Shown piece after piece: positions 7,093 through 14,337 of a DNA stretch of 44,090 nt (position 1 is the first letter of the stretch; each line of letters begins with the position of its first letter). A program made the translations under genes and the position numbers. Source of the stretch: Variovorax sp. KK3 (lineage in GTDB: Bacteria; Pseudomonadota; Gammaproteobacteria; Burkholderiales; Burkholderiaceae_C). The notes under the pieces are model-generated. The model saw only the letters and a program-made list of their open reading frames with translations. It was not told the origin of the DNA and did not search any database. The DNA is taken from assembly GCF_001984055.1 (NCBI RefSeq), contig NZ_LYVO01000062.1, positions 1-44,090 of the forward strand. Reading direction: 5' to 3'.

Positions 7093-8406
7093 TCACTTCT
7101 CCACGCCCATGACCGCGTTGGGCACGACCGTCACGATGCCGGGGAAAACCGTGATGACCGCGATGCACAGCACCAGGCAGAAGAAGAACGGGATGGCCGC
7201 TCTGGCGATCACGTTGCTGTCTTTGCCCGTCATGTTCTGCAGCACGAAGAGGTTGAAGCCCACCGGCGGCGTGACCTCGGCGATCTCGACCAGCAGCACG
7301 ACGAAGATGCCGAACCACACCAGATCGAAGCCGGCCTTCTGCACCATCGGCAGCACCACGGCCGCGGTCAGCACGATCATGCTGATGCCGTCGAGCGCCG
7401 TGCCCAGCACCAGGTACACCAGCACCAGCGCGCCGATCAGCGCGTAGGGCGACAGATGCATGCCGTCGACCCACTCGGCCAGTTCGCGCGGGATGCCGGT
7501 GAAGGCCATGGTCTTGGTCAGGAAGGCGGCACCGGCCAGGATGAACATGATCATGCAGCTGGTGCGCGTGGCGCCCATCAGTCCGTCCTTGAAGTTCTGC
7601 CAGGTGAGGCTGCGGCCCCAGGCCGCGATCGCCAGCGAGCCCAGCACGCCGAAAGCCGCGCATTCCGTTGCGGTGGCCCAGCCCGCGACCAGCACCCAGA
7701 TGATGAAGACGATCAGCAGGCCGCAAGGGATGAGGTTGCCCGACAGCCTGATCTTTTCGCGCAGGGTCGTGGGCGGGTCCGCCGGCGGCACCTGGTCGGG
7801 ATGGCGCAGGCTCCACCAGCCGATGTAGCCGGAGAACAGCAGCATCAGCAGCAGCCCCGGCAGAAAGCCGGCGAGAAAGATGCGAATGATCGATGCATCG
7901 GCCGCCACGGCGTAGACCACCATGGTGATCGAGGGCGGAATCAGGATGCCCAGCGTGCCGGCGGTGGCGAGCGAGCCGATGGCGAGCTTCTCGTTGTAGC
8001 CGCGCCGCTTGAGTTCGGGCAGCGCCACCTTGGCGATGGTCGCGCAGGTCGCGGCCGAGGAGCCCGAGACCGAGCCGAACACGCCGCAGCCCAGGATGGT
8101 GGTGTGCATCAGCCGGCCCGGCACGCGGTTGAGCCAGGGCCGCAAGCCTTCGAACATCTCTTCGCTGAGTTTGGTGCGGAACAGGATCTCGCCCATCCAG
8201 ATGAAGAGCGGCAGCGCCGCCAGCTCCCAGCTGGCGTTGCTTTCCCAGAATGCGGAGAACAGGTTCTTGCCCGGCAGCGTGTTGGTGAAAAAGGCCTGGC
8301 CCACCCAGCCGACGATGGCCAGCGTCATCGCGATCCAGACGCCGCCGGCCAGCAGCACGAGCATGATGGCGAGCAGAAGTGCGCCCATGAGAAGGGTGTC
8401 GAGCAC
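7093..8406 (-). CDS. dctM: TRAP transporter large permease (DctM)
   Basis: Encodes a 437-residue, about 12-helix membrane protein of the DctM family. Signatures are FIWMGEILFRTKLSEEMFEGL, CGVFGSVSGSSAATCATIAKVALPE and IPPSITMVVYAV. It is the transport subunit of a tripartite ATP-independent periplasmic uptake system driven by an ion gradient (typically Na+). The start is GTG at 8406 with AGAGG six bases ahead; an ATG seven codons inside is an alternative. It lies 27 bases after dctQ, in the usual dctP-dctQ-dctM order. The substrate cannot be read from the permease. Confidence 0.93.
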   Translation of the reverse strand: MLDTLLMGALLLAIMLVLLAGGVWIAMTLAIVGWVGQAFFTNTLPGKNLFSAFWESNASWELAALPLFIWMGEILFRTKLSEEMFEGLRPWLNRVPGRLMHTTILGCGVFGSVSGSSAATCATIAKVALPELKRRGYNEKLAIGSLATAGTLGILIPPSITMVVYAVAADASIIRIFLAGFLPGLLLMLLFSGYIGWWSLRHPDQVPPADPPTTLREKIRLSGNLIPCGLLIVFIIWVLVAGWATATECAAFGVLGSLAIAAWGRSLTWQNFKDGLMGATRTSCMIMFILAGAAFLTKTMAFTGIPRELAEWVDGMHLSPYALIGALVLVYLVLGTALDGISMIVLTAAVVLPMVQKAGFDLVWFGIFVVLLVEIAEVTPPVGFNLFVLQNMTGKDSNVIARAAIPFFFCLVLCIAVITVFPGIVTVVPNAVMGVEK

Positions 8407-8433
8407 GAGAGACCTCTGTTGTTCTCTGTTGTT

Positions 8434-8967
8434 TCAGACGTCGGACGAAAAGTCGCCGGCCGCGTGTCGCTCTTCGACCGCGCGCTGGTAGCTAGGCTTT
8501 TCGCCGCGCACCACGCCGACCAGCTCGTCGATCATCGCGATGAGCAGCAGCCAGCAGCCGATGACGAAGGTCGATTGCGGAATCCAGATCGGAATCACCA
8601 GCAGCCCGGTCGCCATTTCGGCGAACTCGTAGCTCTCCCACGTGAAGCTGGTGGCCCAGTAGGTCAGGTAGGCCACCGCCACCGCGGCGATCAGCAGGCA
8701 GGTGACGTCGAGCGCGCGGCGCACCTTGGGAGGCACCGCTTCGAGCAACAACGTCACGCGCACGAAGTCGCCATGCCGGAACGCATGGGCCATGGCGAAG
8801 AAGGAGGCCGCGGCGCAAAGCCAGGCCACCGCATCGTTCAAGCCGCTCACGTGCCAGTTCATCTGCCGGCCGACGCCGGCGACGATCATCAGCACGAAGA
8901 TCAGGAAGACGCAGAAGGCGCCGAGTGCGCCGGCGCCGTCGTAGAGTCGATTCAGCCAGCGCCGCAT
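8434..8967 (-). CDS. dctQ: TRAP transporter small permease (DctQ)
   Basis: Encodes a 177-residue DctQ-type protein with four predicted membrane segments, beginning with LGAFCVFLIFVLMIVAGVGRQ. The phrase NDAVAWLCAAASFFAMAHAFRHGDFVRV matches the family region that pairs with DctM. It is the small membrane subunit of the same TRAP system. The ATG at 8967 is nine bases after the dctP stop, supporting one operon. The hydrophilic C-terminal tail (about residues 153-177) is slightly long but unremarkable. Confidence 0.91.
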   Translation of the reverse strand: MRRWLNRLYDGAGALGAFCVFLIFVLMIVAGVGRQMNWHVSGLNDAVAWLCAAASFFAMAHAFRHGDFVRVTLLLEAVPPKVRRALDVTCLLIAAVAVAYLTYWATSFTWESYEFAEMATGLLVIPIWIPQSTFVIGCWLLLIAMIDELVGVVRGEKPSYQRAVEERHAAGDFSSDV

Positions 8968-8976
8968 GGGCCCGGC

Positions 8977-9945
8977 CTACTTTTTCTTGTACGTGTCGAC
9001 GATGGACTGCCCGTCGGCGCCTGCGGCCTTCAGCCAATCGGCCTGCATGATGCCGCCGACCTGTCGCATGTCGGTGTCGAGCTTGGCCGAAGGCTGATGG
9101 ATCTTCATGCCGCGTTCTGCCAGCAGGCGCTTGTATTCGTCGTTCTTCTCCTGCGCGACCTTCCATCCACGTGCCTCGGCATCCGACGCCGCCTTGGTGA
9201 CGGCCGCCTTGCTCGCGGGGTCGAGCGCGTCGAAGGCCTTGACGTTGACCAGCACCGCGTTCTTCGGAATCCAGGCGCGCGTGTCGTAGAAGTTCTTGAT
9301 GTGCTCGTAGGTCTTCGTGTCGAAGCCGGTCGAGCCCGAGCTCATGTAGCTTTCGATGACGCCGGTGGCCATGGCGGCGCTCAGTTCGGCCTGCTGGATC
9401 TGTACCGGCTGCGCCCCGATCAGCTCGGCGATCTTGGCCGTGGCCGGGCTGTAGGCACGCCACTTGATGCCGCGCAGGTCGGCCACCGAGCCGATTTCCT
9501 TCTTCACGTAGATGCCCTGGGGCGCCCAGGGCACCATGAACAGCACCTTGATACCCTGCGCGGCGAGCAGCTTTTCCATCGCGGGCTTGGACGATTCGTA
9601 GAGCTTCTTCGCCTCGGGGTAGGTGGTGGCGAGGAACGGCACGCCGTCGAGCGCGTAGATCGGGTTCTCGTTGGCGAAGTTGGCCAGGAGGATCTCGCCC
9701 GCCTGCGCCTGACCGCTTTGCACGGCGCGCTTGATCTCGGGCGCCTTGAAGAGCGATGCGTTCGCGTGCACGTTGATCTTGAGCTTGCCGCCCGTGGCTG
9801 CGTCCACGTCCTTCGCGAACTGCGTGATGTTCTCGGTGTGGTAGTTGGTGGCTGGGTAGGCGGTAGGCAGGTCCCACTTGGCCTGTGCGAAAGCCGCTGC
9901 GCCGAGGGTGAGGCCGGCGAGGGCGATGCCGATCTTGTGATTCAT
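8977..9945 (-). CDS. dctP: TRAP transporter substrate-binding protein (DctP)
   Basis: Encodes a 322-residue periplasmic binding protein of the DctP family. A signal peptide covers about residues 1-20 (MNHKIGIALAGL to AAAFA), and the mature protein starts QAKWDLPTAYPATNYHTEN. The conserved region of the family, with the arginine that usually binds the ligand carboxylate, is around GIKWRAYSPATAKIAELIGAQPV. The protein captures an organic-acid-type solute for DctQM. The start at 9945 follows CTGGAGAGCC. No regulator lies next to the operon and the ligand is not predictable; related genes in this family of bacteria are numerous and poorly characterised. Confidence 0.92.
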   Translation of the reverse strand: MNHKIGIALAGLTLGAAAFAQAKWDLPTAYPATNYHTENITQFAKDVDAATGGKLKINVHANASLFKAPEIKRAVQSGQAQAGEILLANFANENPIYALDGVPFLATTYPEAKKLYESSKPAMEKLLAAQGIKVLFMVPWAPQGIYVKKEIGSVADLRGIKWRAYSPATAKIAELIGAQPVQIQQAELSAAMATGVIESYMSSGSTGFDTKTYEHIKNFYDTRAWIPKNAVLVNVKAFDALDPASKAAVTKAASDAEARGWKVAQEKNDEYKRLLAERGMKIHQPSAKLDTDMRQVGGIMQADWLKAAGADGQSIVDTYKKK

Positions 9946-10050
9946 GGGCTCTCCAGAACGTACGATGAAAAAGGGCGTTGGGGAGCATACGTGCAAATAT
10001 CGGGCCATCGCGTGAGGCTTTCCCCTGAGCGCGGTTGGCGGCCCGTCCAA

Positions 10051-10076
10051 CAAAAAGCCGCCCCGTGGGGCGGCTT
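10051..10076 (-). terminator. rho-independent terminator after the helix-hairpin-helix gene
   Basis: On the minus strand AAGCCGCCCC, a two-base loop and GGGGCGGCTT form a 10-bp GC-rich stem followed by TTTTTG. It lies 36 bases past the stop codon of the helix-hairpin-helix gene and separates that transcript from the TRAP operon. Confidence 0.85.
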
Positions 10077-10111
10077 CGGTGGCAGGCGGCATCAGGGCCG
10101 CGGTGTGCCGG

Positions 10112-10459
10112 TCATTGCCTGGTGTCGGTCTTCTTGGGCTCGACCTTGTCCTTCTTCGGCTCGCCCTTGGCGACCTTGGCCGGCGCCCCGCCGAAGCTCT
10201 GGCCGTTGACGGTCAGGCCTTCGGCCGACAGCTTGGCGGCCTTGCTCTCCTTCACGCCCTTGACGCGCTCCATGAGGTCGGGCCAGTCTTTGAAGTTGCC
10301 GTTCTTGCGCGCATCGAGGATGCGCTTGGACAGCGACGGGCCCACGCCCTTGATCGCATCGAGTTCTGCATCGCTTGCCTTGTTGGCATCGATTGCGGCC
10401 CAGGAGGAGGCGGCCGCGAGCAGCATGGCCGAGACGGCCAGGATCTTCTTCAACATCAT
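10112..10459 (-). CDS. secreted ComEA-like helix-hairpin-helix protein
   Basis: Encodes a 115-residue protein with a signal peptide (MMLKKILAVSAMLLAAASSWA) followed by two helix-hairpin-helix motifs: about residues 33-48 (LDAIKGVGPSLSKRIL) and 60-76 (DLMERVKGVKESKAAKL). This matches the DNA-binding domain of ComEA, which holds incoming DNA in the periplasm during natural transformation. Here the membrane anchor is replaced by a cleavable signal, as in many proteobacterial ComEA-like proteins. The tail is rich in lysine (KKDKVEPKKTDTRQ), which would favour nucleic acid binding. The ATG at 10459 has AGGGAA six bases upstream; a second ATG follows directly. Calling it comEA itself would go beyond the evidence. 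Confidence 0.88.
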   Translation of the reverse strand: MMLKKILAVSAMLLAAASSWAAIDANKASDAELDAIKGVGPSLSKRILDARKNGNFKDWPDLMERVKGVKESKAAKLSAEGLTVNGQSFGGAPAKVAKGEPKKDKVEPKKTDTRQ

Positions 10460-10587
10460 TGATGTTCCCTGTGTGGTTGTCGTTGGACCGGGGCGCATTG
10501 CACGCTCCGGCGCCGGCGGAATGCCGACGGCGTGATTTCAACCAGAAGGTCGCGGATCGAGTTGATCTTGCGACTATTTACGGGATT

Positions 10588-11772
10588 TCAAAGCTCTTCG
10601 ACGCGCCGCGGCGGGTAGCTGTCCCAGGCCTGGCAACCGGGGCAGTGCCAGAAATGCTGGTGTGCTTCGAAGCCGCAGGCGGCGCAACGATAACGCATGA
10701 GCGGCCGGGTGGCCTGGTCGAGCGCCCGCTGCACAGGCTGGCGGAATTGCTCGTGCGCGAACTGCTCGCCGGCCAGCCAGCGAGAGGCGGCGACCAGCGA
10801 AGGCTGATGCTTCAAATGCGCGATGTAGCCGTCGCGCGGCTCCGGCTCGCCGGCGGCCTCCGTCACTGCTTCTTCCGGCACCATCGGCGTGCCACCCAGC
10901 GCCATGATCGCCTCGAGCACGTCGATGGAGGGCGACTCGGCGTAGCGTCGCTGCAGGGTCAGCAGCGCTTCGCCGCCACGCTGCGAGGCGGCCGCAGCTT
11001 GCTGCAGCATCGCAGCGTAGAGCGGCAGCGCCAGCGGGGCGCTGTCGCACAGCGCGGCGAGCGTCTCGTAGGCGCCGGCGGAGTCGCCATTGCGCAGCTG
11101 CAAGGCCGCCGTGTCGATTGGCGGACGCGGCGCCTGCGGCGCCAGCGTGCGGGCCTGCGCGAGCAAGTCGGCCGCGCCCTGGACGTTGCCGGCCGCGACC
11201 TGCTCGGCCGCCTGCTCGCACAGATGATGGGCGCGGCGCACGCTGTAGCTGGCCTGCTCGGCCTCGTCGAGTTTCTGGGCCACCGCGGCGGCCTGGGCCC
11301 ATTCGCGCGATCGCTCGTAGATGGCGAGCAAGGCAAGGCGCGCCTCGTTCTCGTAGCGCGTGCCTTCGAGCTTCTGCAACGCGGCTTCGGCGCGGTCGAG
11401 CAGGCCGGCACGCAGGAAGTCCTGGGCCAGCGCATGCTGTGCGCGGTCGCGATCGGCCCGGCTCAGGTCGCCGCGGCCGAGCAGATGCTCGTGCACGCGC
11501 ACGGCCCGCTGGTATTCGCCGCGGCGGCGGAACAGGTTGCCGAGCGCGAAATGCAGCTCTTGCGTATCGGGGTCGTTCTGCACGGCCTCGATGAAGGCAT
11601 CGATGGCCTGGTCCTGCTGCTCGTTGAGCAGGAAGTTGAGGCCGCGGAAGTAGGCCTTGGGTGCCTGGCGGTTTTCGATGCGCAACTGGCGCAGGTCGAA
11701 GCGCGAGGCGAGCCAGCCGAGGACGAAGGCCAGCGGCAGGCCGAGCAGCAGCCAGCTGAAATCAAAGTCCAT
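10588..11772 (-). CDS. lapB: LPS assembly protein B (YciM/LapB)
   Basis: Encodes a 394-residue protein with an N-terminal membrane anchor (MDFDFSWLLLGLPLAFVLGWL), a long run of TPR-type helices and a C-terminal rubredoxin-like zinc module with CxxC near 363-366 and 377-380 (RCAACGF...HCPGCQAW). This is the architecture of LapB, which in E. coli presents LpxC to FtsH and so tunes lipopolysaccharide synthesis from the cytoplasmic face of the inner membrane. The start at 11772 overlaps the end of lapA by 11 bases. Position after ihfB and lapA is the classic context. Confidence 0.93.
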   Translation of the reverse strand: MDFDFSWLLLGLPLAFVLGWLASRFDLRQLRIENRQAPKAYFRGLNFLLNEQQDQAIDAFIEAVQNDPDTQELHFALGNLFRRRGEYQRAVRVHEHLLGRGDLSRADRDRAQHALAQDFLRAGLLDRAEAALQKLEGTRYENEARLALLAIYERSREWAQAAAVAQKLDEAEQASYSVRRAHHLCEQAAEQVAAGNVQGAADLLAQARTLAPQAPRPPIDTAALQLRNGDSAGAYETLAALCDSAPLALPLYAAMLQQAAAASQRGGEALLTLQRRYAESPSIDVLEAIMALGGTPMVPEEAVTEAAGEPEPRDGYIAHLKHQPSLVAASRWLAGEQFAHEQFRQPVQRALDQATRPLMRYRCAACGFEAHQHFWHCPGCQAWDSYPPRRVEEL

Positions 11773-12079
11773 GTTGGCGCACGGCAGGAAGGTCGGCCGC
11801 GGCCGGTACGGTGATGGGTGCCGTGCCCGTGTTGGCGACAGGCGGCACGTGGGCCGGCAGCTGGGCTGCGGCGCTGCGGTGCTTCCACCAGCCCGGCAGC
11901 ATGCCGAGCGCGCCGGTGACCAGCCCGCCCGCGAAGGCCGCAAGCACCACCAGCACCAGCGGCGCGCGCCAGGAGGTGCCGAAGAAAAAGTAGACGGTGG
12001 CGTCTTGCTGGTTGTTCAGCGCGAAAGCGAAGAGGGTAAAAAAAATGGCTGCCTTGAGCAGCCACAGGAGATATTTCAT
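11762..12079 (-). CDS. lapA: LapA family membrane protein (DUF1049)
   Basis: Encodes a 105-residue protein with two membrane segments (LLWLLKAAIFFTLFAFALNN and LVLVVLAAFAGGLVTGALGML) joined by a short loop holding the family phrase NNQQDATVYFFFG. The C-terminal tail is Pro/Ala-rich. LapA partners LapB at the inner membrane in LPS assembly control. It sits between ihfB and lapB and overlaps the latter. The start ATG at 12079 is clear; longer reading frames over ihfB are not meaningful. Confidence 0.88.
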   Translation of the reverse strand: MKYLLWLLKAAIFFTLFAFALNNQQDATVYFFFGTSWRAPLVLVVLAAFAGGLVTGALGMLPGWWKHRSAAAQLPAHVPPVANTGTAPITVPAAADLPAVRQHGL

Positions 12080-12111
12080 GCGCGTCCCCGTTGGCGGGGG
12101 AATTCTATGCT

Positions 12112-12432
12112 TCAGCCTTCGCGCTGACGCCGGCGGCTGTCGAGCTCCGCCGTTCGCGCATCGACCGCTTCGCGCAGGGCCTTGCCCGGCTTGAAGTGCG
12201 GCACGCGCTTCTCGGGAATCTGCACGCTTTCGCCCGAACGCGGATTGCGTCCGATGCGAGGCGGGCGGCGATTCACCGTGAAGCTGCCGAAGCCACGGAT
12301 CTCGATGCGATGCCCGCGCACCAGGGCGTCGCCCATCGCATCGAGAATGGTCTTGACGGCCGACTCTGCATCGCGGTGCGTGAGCTGCGCGAAGCGGGCC
12401 GCGAGTTCTTCGACAAGGTCCGAACGAGTCAT
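12112..12432 (-). CDS. ihfB: integration host factor subunit beta
   Basis: Encodes a 106-residue HU/IHF-family DNA-binding protein. The N-terminal dimerisation helices begin MTRSDLVEELAARF, and the DNA-binding arm includes the signature GFGSFTVNRRPPRIGRNPRSG, with the proline that intercalates in the minor groove (RNPRSG). With IhfA it bends DNA at specific sites. One use relevant here is bringing upstream NtrC to sigma-54 promoters, of which one precedes glnA in this window. The gene lies directly after rpsA, its usual place in proteobacteria. Confidence 0.96.
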   Translation of the reverse strand: MTRSDLVEELAARFAQLTHRDAESAVKTILDAMGDALVRGHRIEIRGFGSFTVNRRPPRIGRNPRSGESVQIPEKRVPHFKPGKALREAVDARTAELDSRRRQREG

Positions 12433-12475
12433 CCGAAGGCCACGGGGCCGGCGATGCCGACCCCGTGTTCACTCC

Positions 12476-14167
12476 TTATTTGTCGTTGGAGCTGTTGTCC
12501 AGCTTGGCACGCAGCAGCGCACCCAGGCTGGTCGTGCCGGCGTTCTCGCGCGACGACTGCTGGCTCAGGTTGGCCATCGCGCCTTGCTCGTCGGCCATGT
12601 CCTTCTGCTTGATCGACAGCTGGATGTTGCGGGTCTTGCGATCCACGTTGACCACCACGGCCGTGACTTCGTCGCCTTCCTTGAGCACGTTGCGGGCATC
12701 TTCCACGCGGTCGCGGGAGATTTCGCTGGCACGCAGGTAGCCGATGATGTCGTTGCCGAGGTCGATCTCGGCGCCGCGCGGGTCGACGGTCTTGACCTTG
12801 CCGGTCACGACCTGGCCCTTGTCGTTCACCGTGGTGAAGGTGGTGAACGGATCGCTGTCGAGCTGCTTGATGCCCAGGCTGATGCGCTCGCGGTCCACGT
12901 CGACGGCCAGCACGATCGCTTCGACTTCCTGGCCCTTCTTGTAGTTGCGCACGGCGGTTTCACCGGGCTCGTTCCACGAGAGGTCCGACAGGTGCACCAG
13001 GCCGTCGATGCCGGCAGCCAGGCCCACGAACACGCCGAAGTCGGTGATCGACTTGATCGGGCCCTTGACGCGGTCGCCGCGCTTGGTGTTCTGCGCGAAT
13101 TCCTGCCACGGGTTGGCCTTGCATTGCTTCATGCCCAGGCTGATGCGGCGCTTGTCTTCGTCGATCTCGAGGACCATGACTTCGACTTCGTCGCCCAGCG
13201 AGACGATCTTGCTGGGGGCGATGTTCTTGTTGGTCCAGTCCATTTCGGACACGTGCACCAGGCCTTCGATGCCGGGCTCGAGTTCGACGAACGCGCCGTA
13301 GTCGGCGATGTTCGTGACCTTGCCGAACAGACGCGTGCCTTGCGGGTAGCGGCGCGAAACGCCCATCCACGGGTCGTCGCCCATCTGCTTAAGGCCCAGC
13401 GAGACGCGGTTCTTCTCGGTGTCGAACTTGAGGATCTTGGCCGTGATTTCCTGGCCGGCCTGCACCACCTCGCTCGGGTGGCGCACGCGGCGCCAGGCCA
13501 TGTCGGTGATGTGCAGCAGGCCGTCGATGCCGCCGAGGTCGACGAAAGCGCCGTACTCGGTGATGTTCTTGACCACACCGCGGACGATGGCGCCTTCCTT
13601 CAACGTTTCCATCAGCTTGGCGCGCTCTTCGCCCATGCTGGCTTCGACCACGGCACGGCGCGACAGCACGACGTTGTTGCGCTTGCGATCGAGCTTGATG
13701 ACCTTGAATTCGAGGGTCTTGTTCTCGAACGGGGTCAGGTCCTTGATCGGACGGGTGTCGATCAGCGAGCCCGGCAGGAAGGCGCGGATGCCGTTGACCA
13801 GCACGGTCAGGCCACCCTTGACCTTGCCGCTGGTGGTGCCGGTGACGAAGTCGCCGGATTCGAGCGCCTTTTCGAGCGCCAGCCACGAGGCCAGGCGCTT
13901 GGCGGTGTCGCGCGAGAGAATGGTGTCGCCGTAGCCGTTCTCGACGCTGCCGATGGCCACGGAGACGAAATCGCCGGCCTGGACTTCGAGTTCACCCTTG
14001 TCGTTCTTGAATTCCTCGATCGGCACGTAGGCCTCGGACTTGAGGCCGGCATTCACCACGACGTGGTTGTGCTCGACGCGCACGACTTCGGCGGTGATGA
14101 CCTCGCCGCTGCGCATTTCGGAACGCTTCAGGGACTCTTCGAACAGATCGGCAAAAGATTCAGACAT
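12476..14167 (-). CDS. rpsA: 30S ribosomal protein S1
   Basis: Encodes a 563-residue protein made of six S1 (OB-fold) RNA-binding repeats, starting MSESFADLFEESLKRSEMR. Repeats 3-6 show the conserved pattern GxVxxIxDFGxFVxL...GLVH(L/V)S (for example IKSITDFGVFVGLAAGIDGLVH). S1 binds mRNA leaders and helps the 30S subunit initiate on structured or weakly Shine-Dalgarno-bearing mRNAs. The length matches E. coli S1 (557). It sits between aroA-cmk and ihfB, and 170 bases without a gene precede it, so it may have its own promoter and leader. Confidence 0.97.
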   Translation of the reverse strand: MSESFADLFEESLKRSEMRSGEVITAEVVRVEHNHVVVNAGLKSEAYVPIEEFKNDKGELEVQAGDFVSVAIGSVENGYGDTILSRDTAKRLASWLALEKALESGDFVTGTTSGKVKGGLTVLVNGIRAFLPGSLIDTRPIKDLTPFENKTLEFKVIKLDRKRNNVVLSRRAVVEASMGEERAKLMETLKEGAIVRGVVKNITEYGAFVDLGGIDGLLHITDMAWRRVRHPSEVVQAGQEITAKILKFDTEKNRVSLGLKQMGDDPWMGVSRRYPQGTRLFGKVTNIADYGAFVELEPGIEGLVHVSEMDWTNKNIAPSKIVSLGDEVEVMVLEIDEDKRRISLGMKQCKANPWQEFAQNTKRGDRVKGPIKSITDFGVFVGLAAGIDGLVHLSDLSWNEPGETAVRNYKKGQEVEAIVLAVDVDRERISLGIKQLDSDPFTTFTTVNDKGQVVTGKVKTVDPRGAEIDLGNDIIGYLRASEISRDRVEDARNVLKEGDEVTAVVVNVDRKTRNIQLSIKQKDMADEQGAMANLSQQSSRENAGTTSLGALLRAKLDNSSNDK

Positions 14168-14197
14168 GTGTCAGTTCCTTCCGTCACTCAGGGTTGA

Positions 14198-14285
14198 CAA
14201 CCGCCAATGCAAGATCGCGGGCGGCTGAGAGGTCTGGAGACGGCGGTTGGTTGTGGGCGTTGGAGCCCGGTTGGTTGAACAACCA
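14198..14285 (-). promoter_or_regulatory. inverted repeats in the rpsA leader
   Basis: CAACCGCC (14198-14205) and GGCGGTTG (14242-14249) can pair as an 8-bp stem enclosing 36 bases, 30 bases upstream of the rpsA ATG. Further upstream, TGGTTG (14272-14277) and CAACCA (14280-14285) form a second, compact stem. The gap between aroA-cmk and rpsA (14168-14337) holds nothing else I recognise. In E. coli rpsA is autoregulated through a structured leader; these stems are candidates for such a structure, by inference. Confidence 0.4.
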
Positions 14286-14337
14286 GCAGGCCGATGCGCT
14301 GTCGCGCGGAGGGAACCTGCTGGATCGAAAACGCCCT

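Noticed and set aside
8413..8431. Direct repeat of TCTGTTGTT between dctQ and dctM
   Set aside because: Two nine-base copies in tandem at the gene junction are short enough to be chance slippage; no function is suggested.
6625..10209. Very long plus-strand open frame (about 1190 codons) opposite crcB and the TRAP genes
   Set aside because: It is antisense to well-supported genes, rich in Arg, His, Gln and Asp, and has no domain; such frames arise from codon bias in high-GC DNA.
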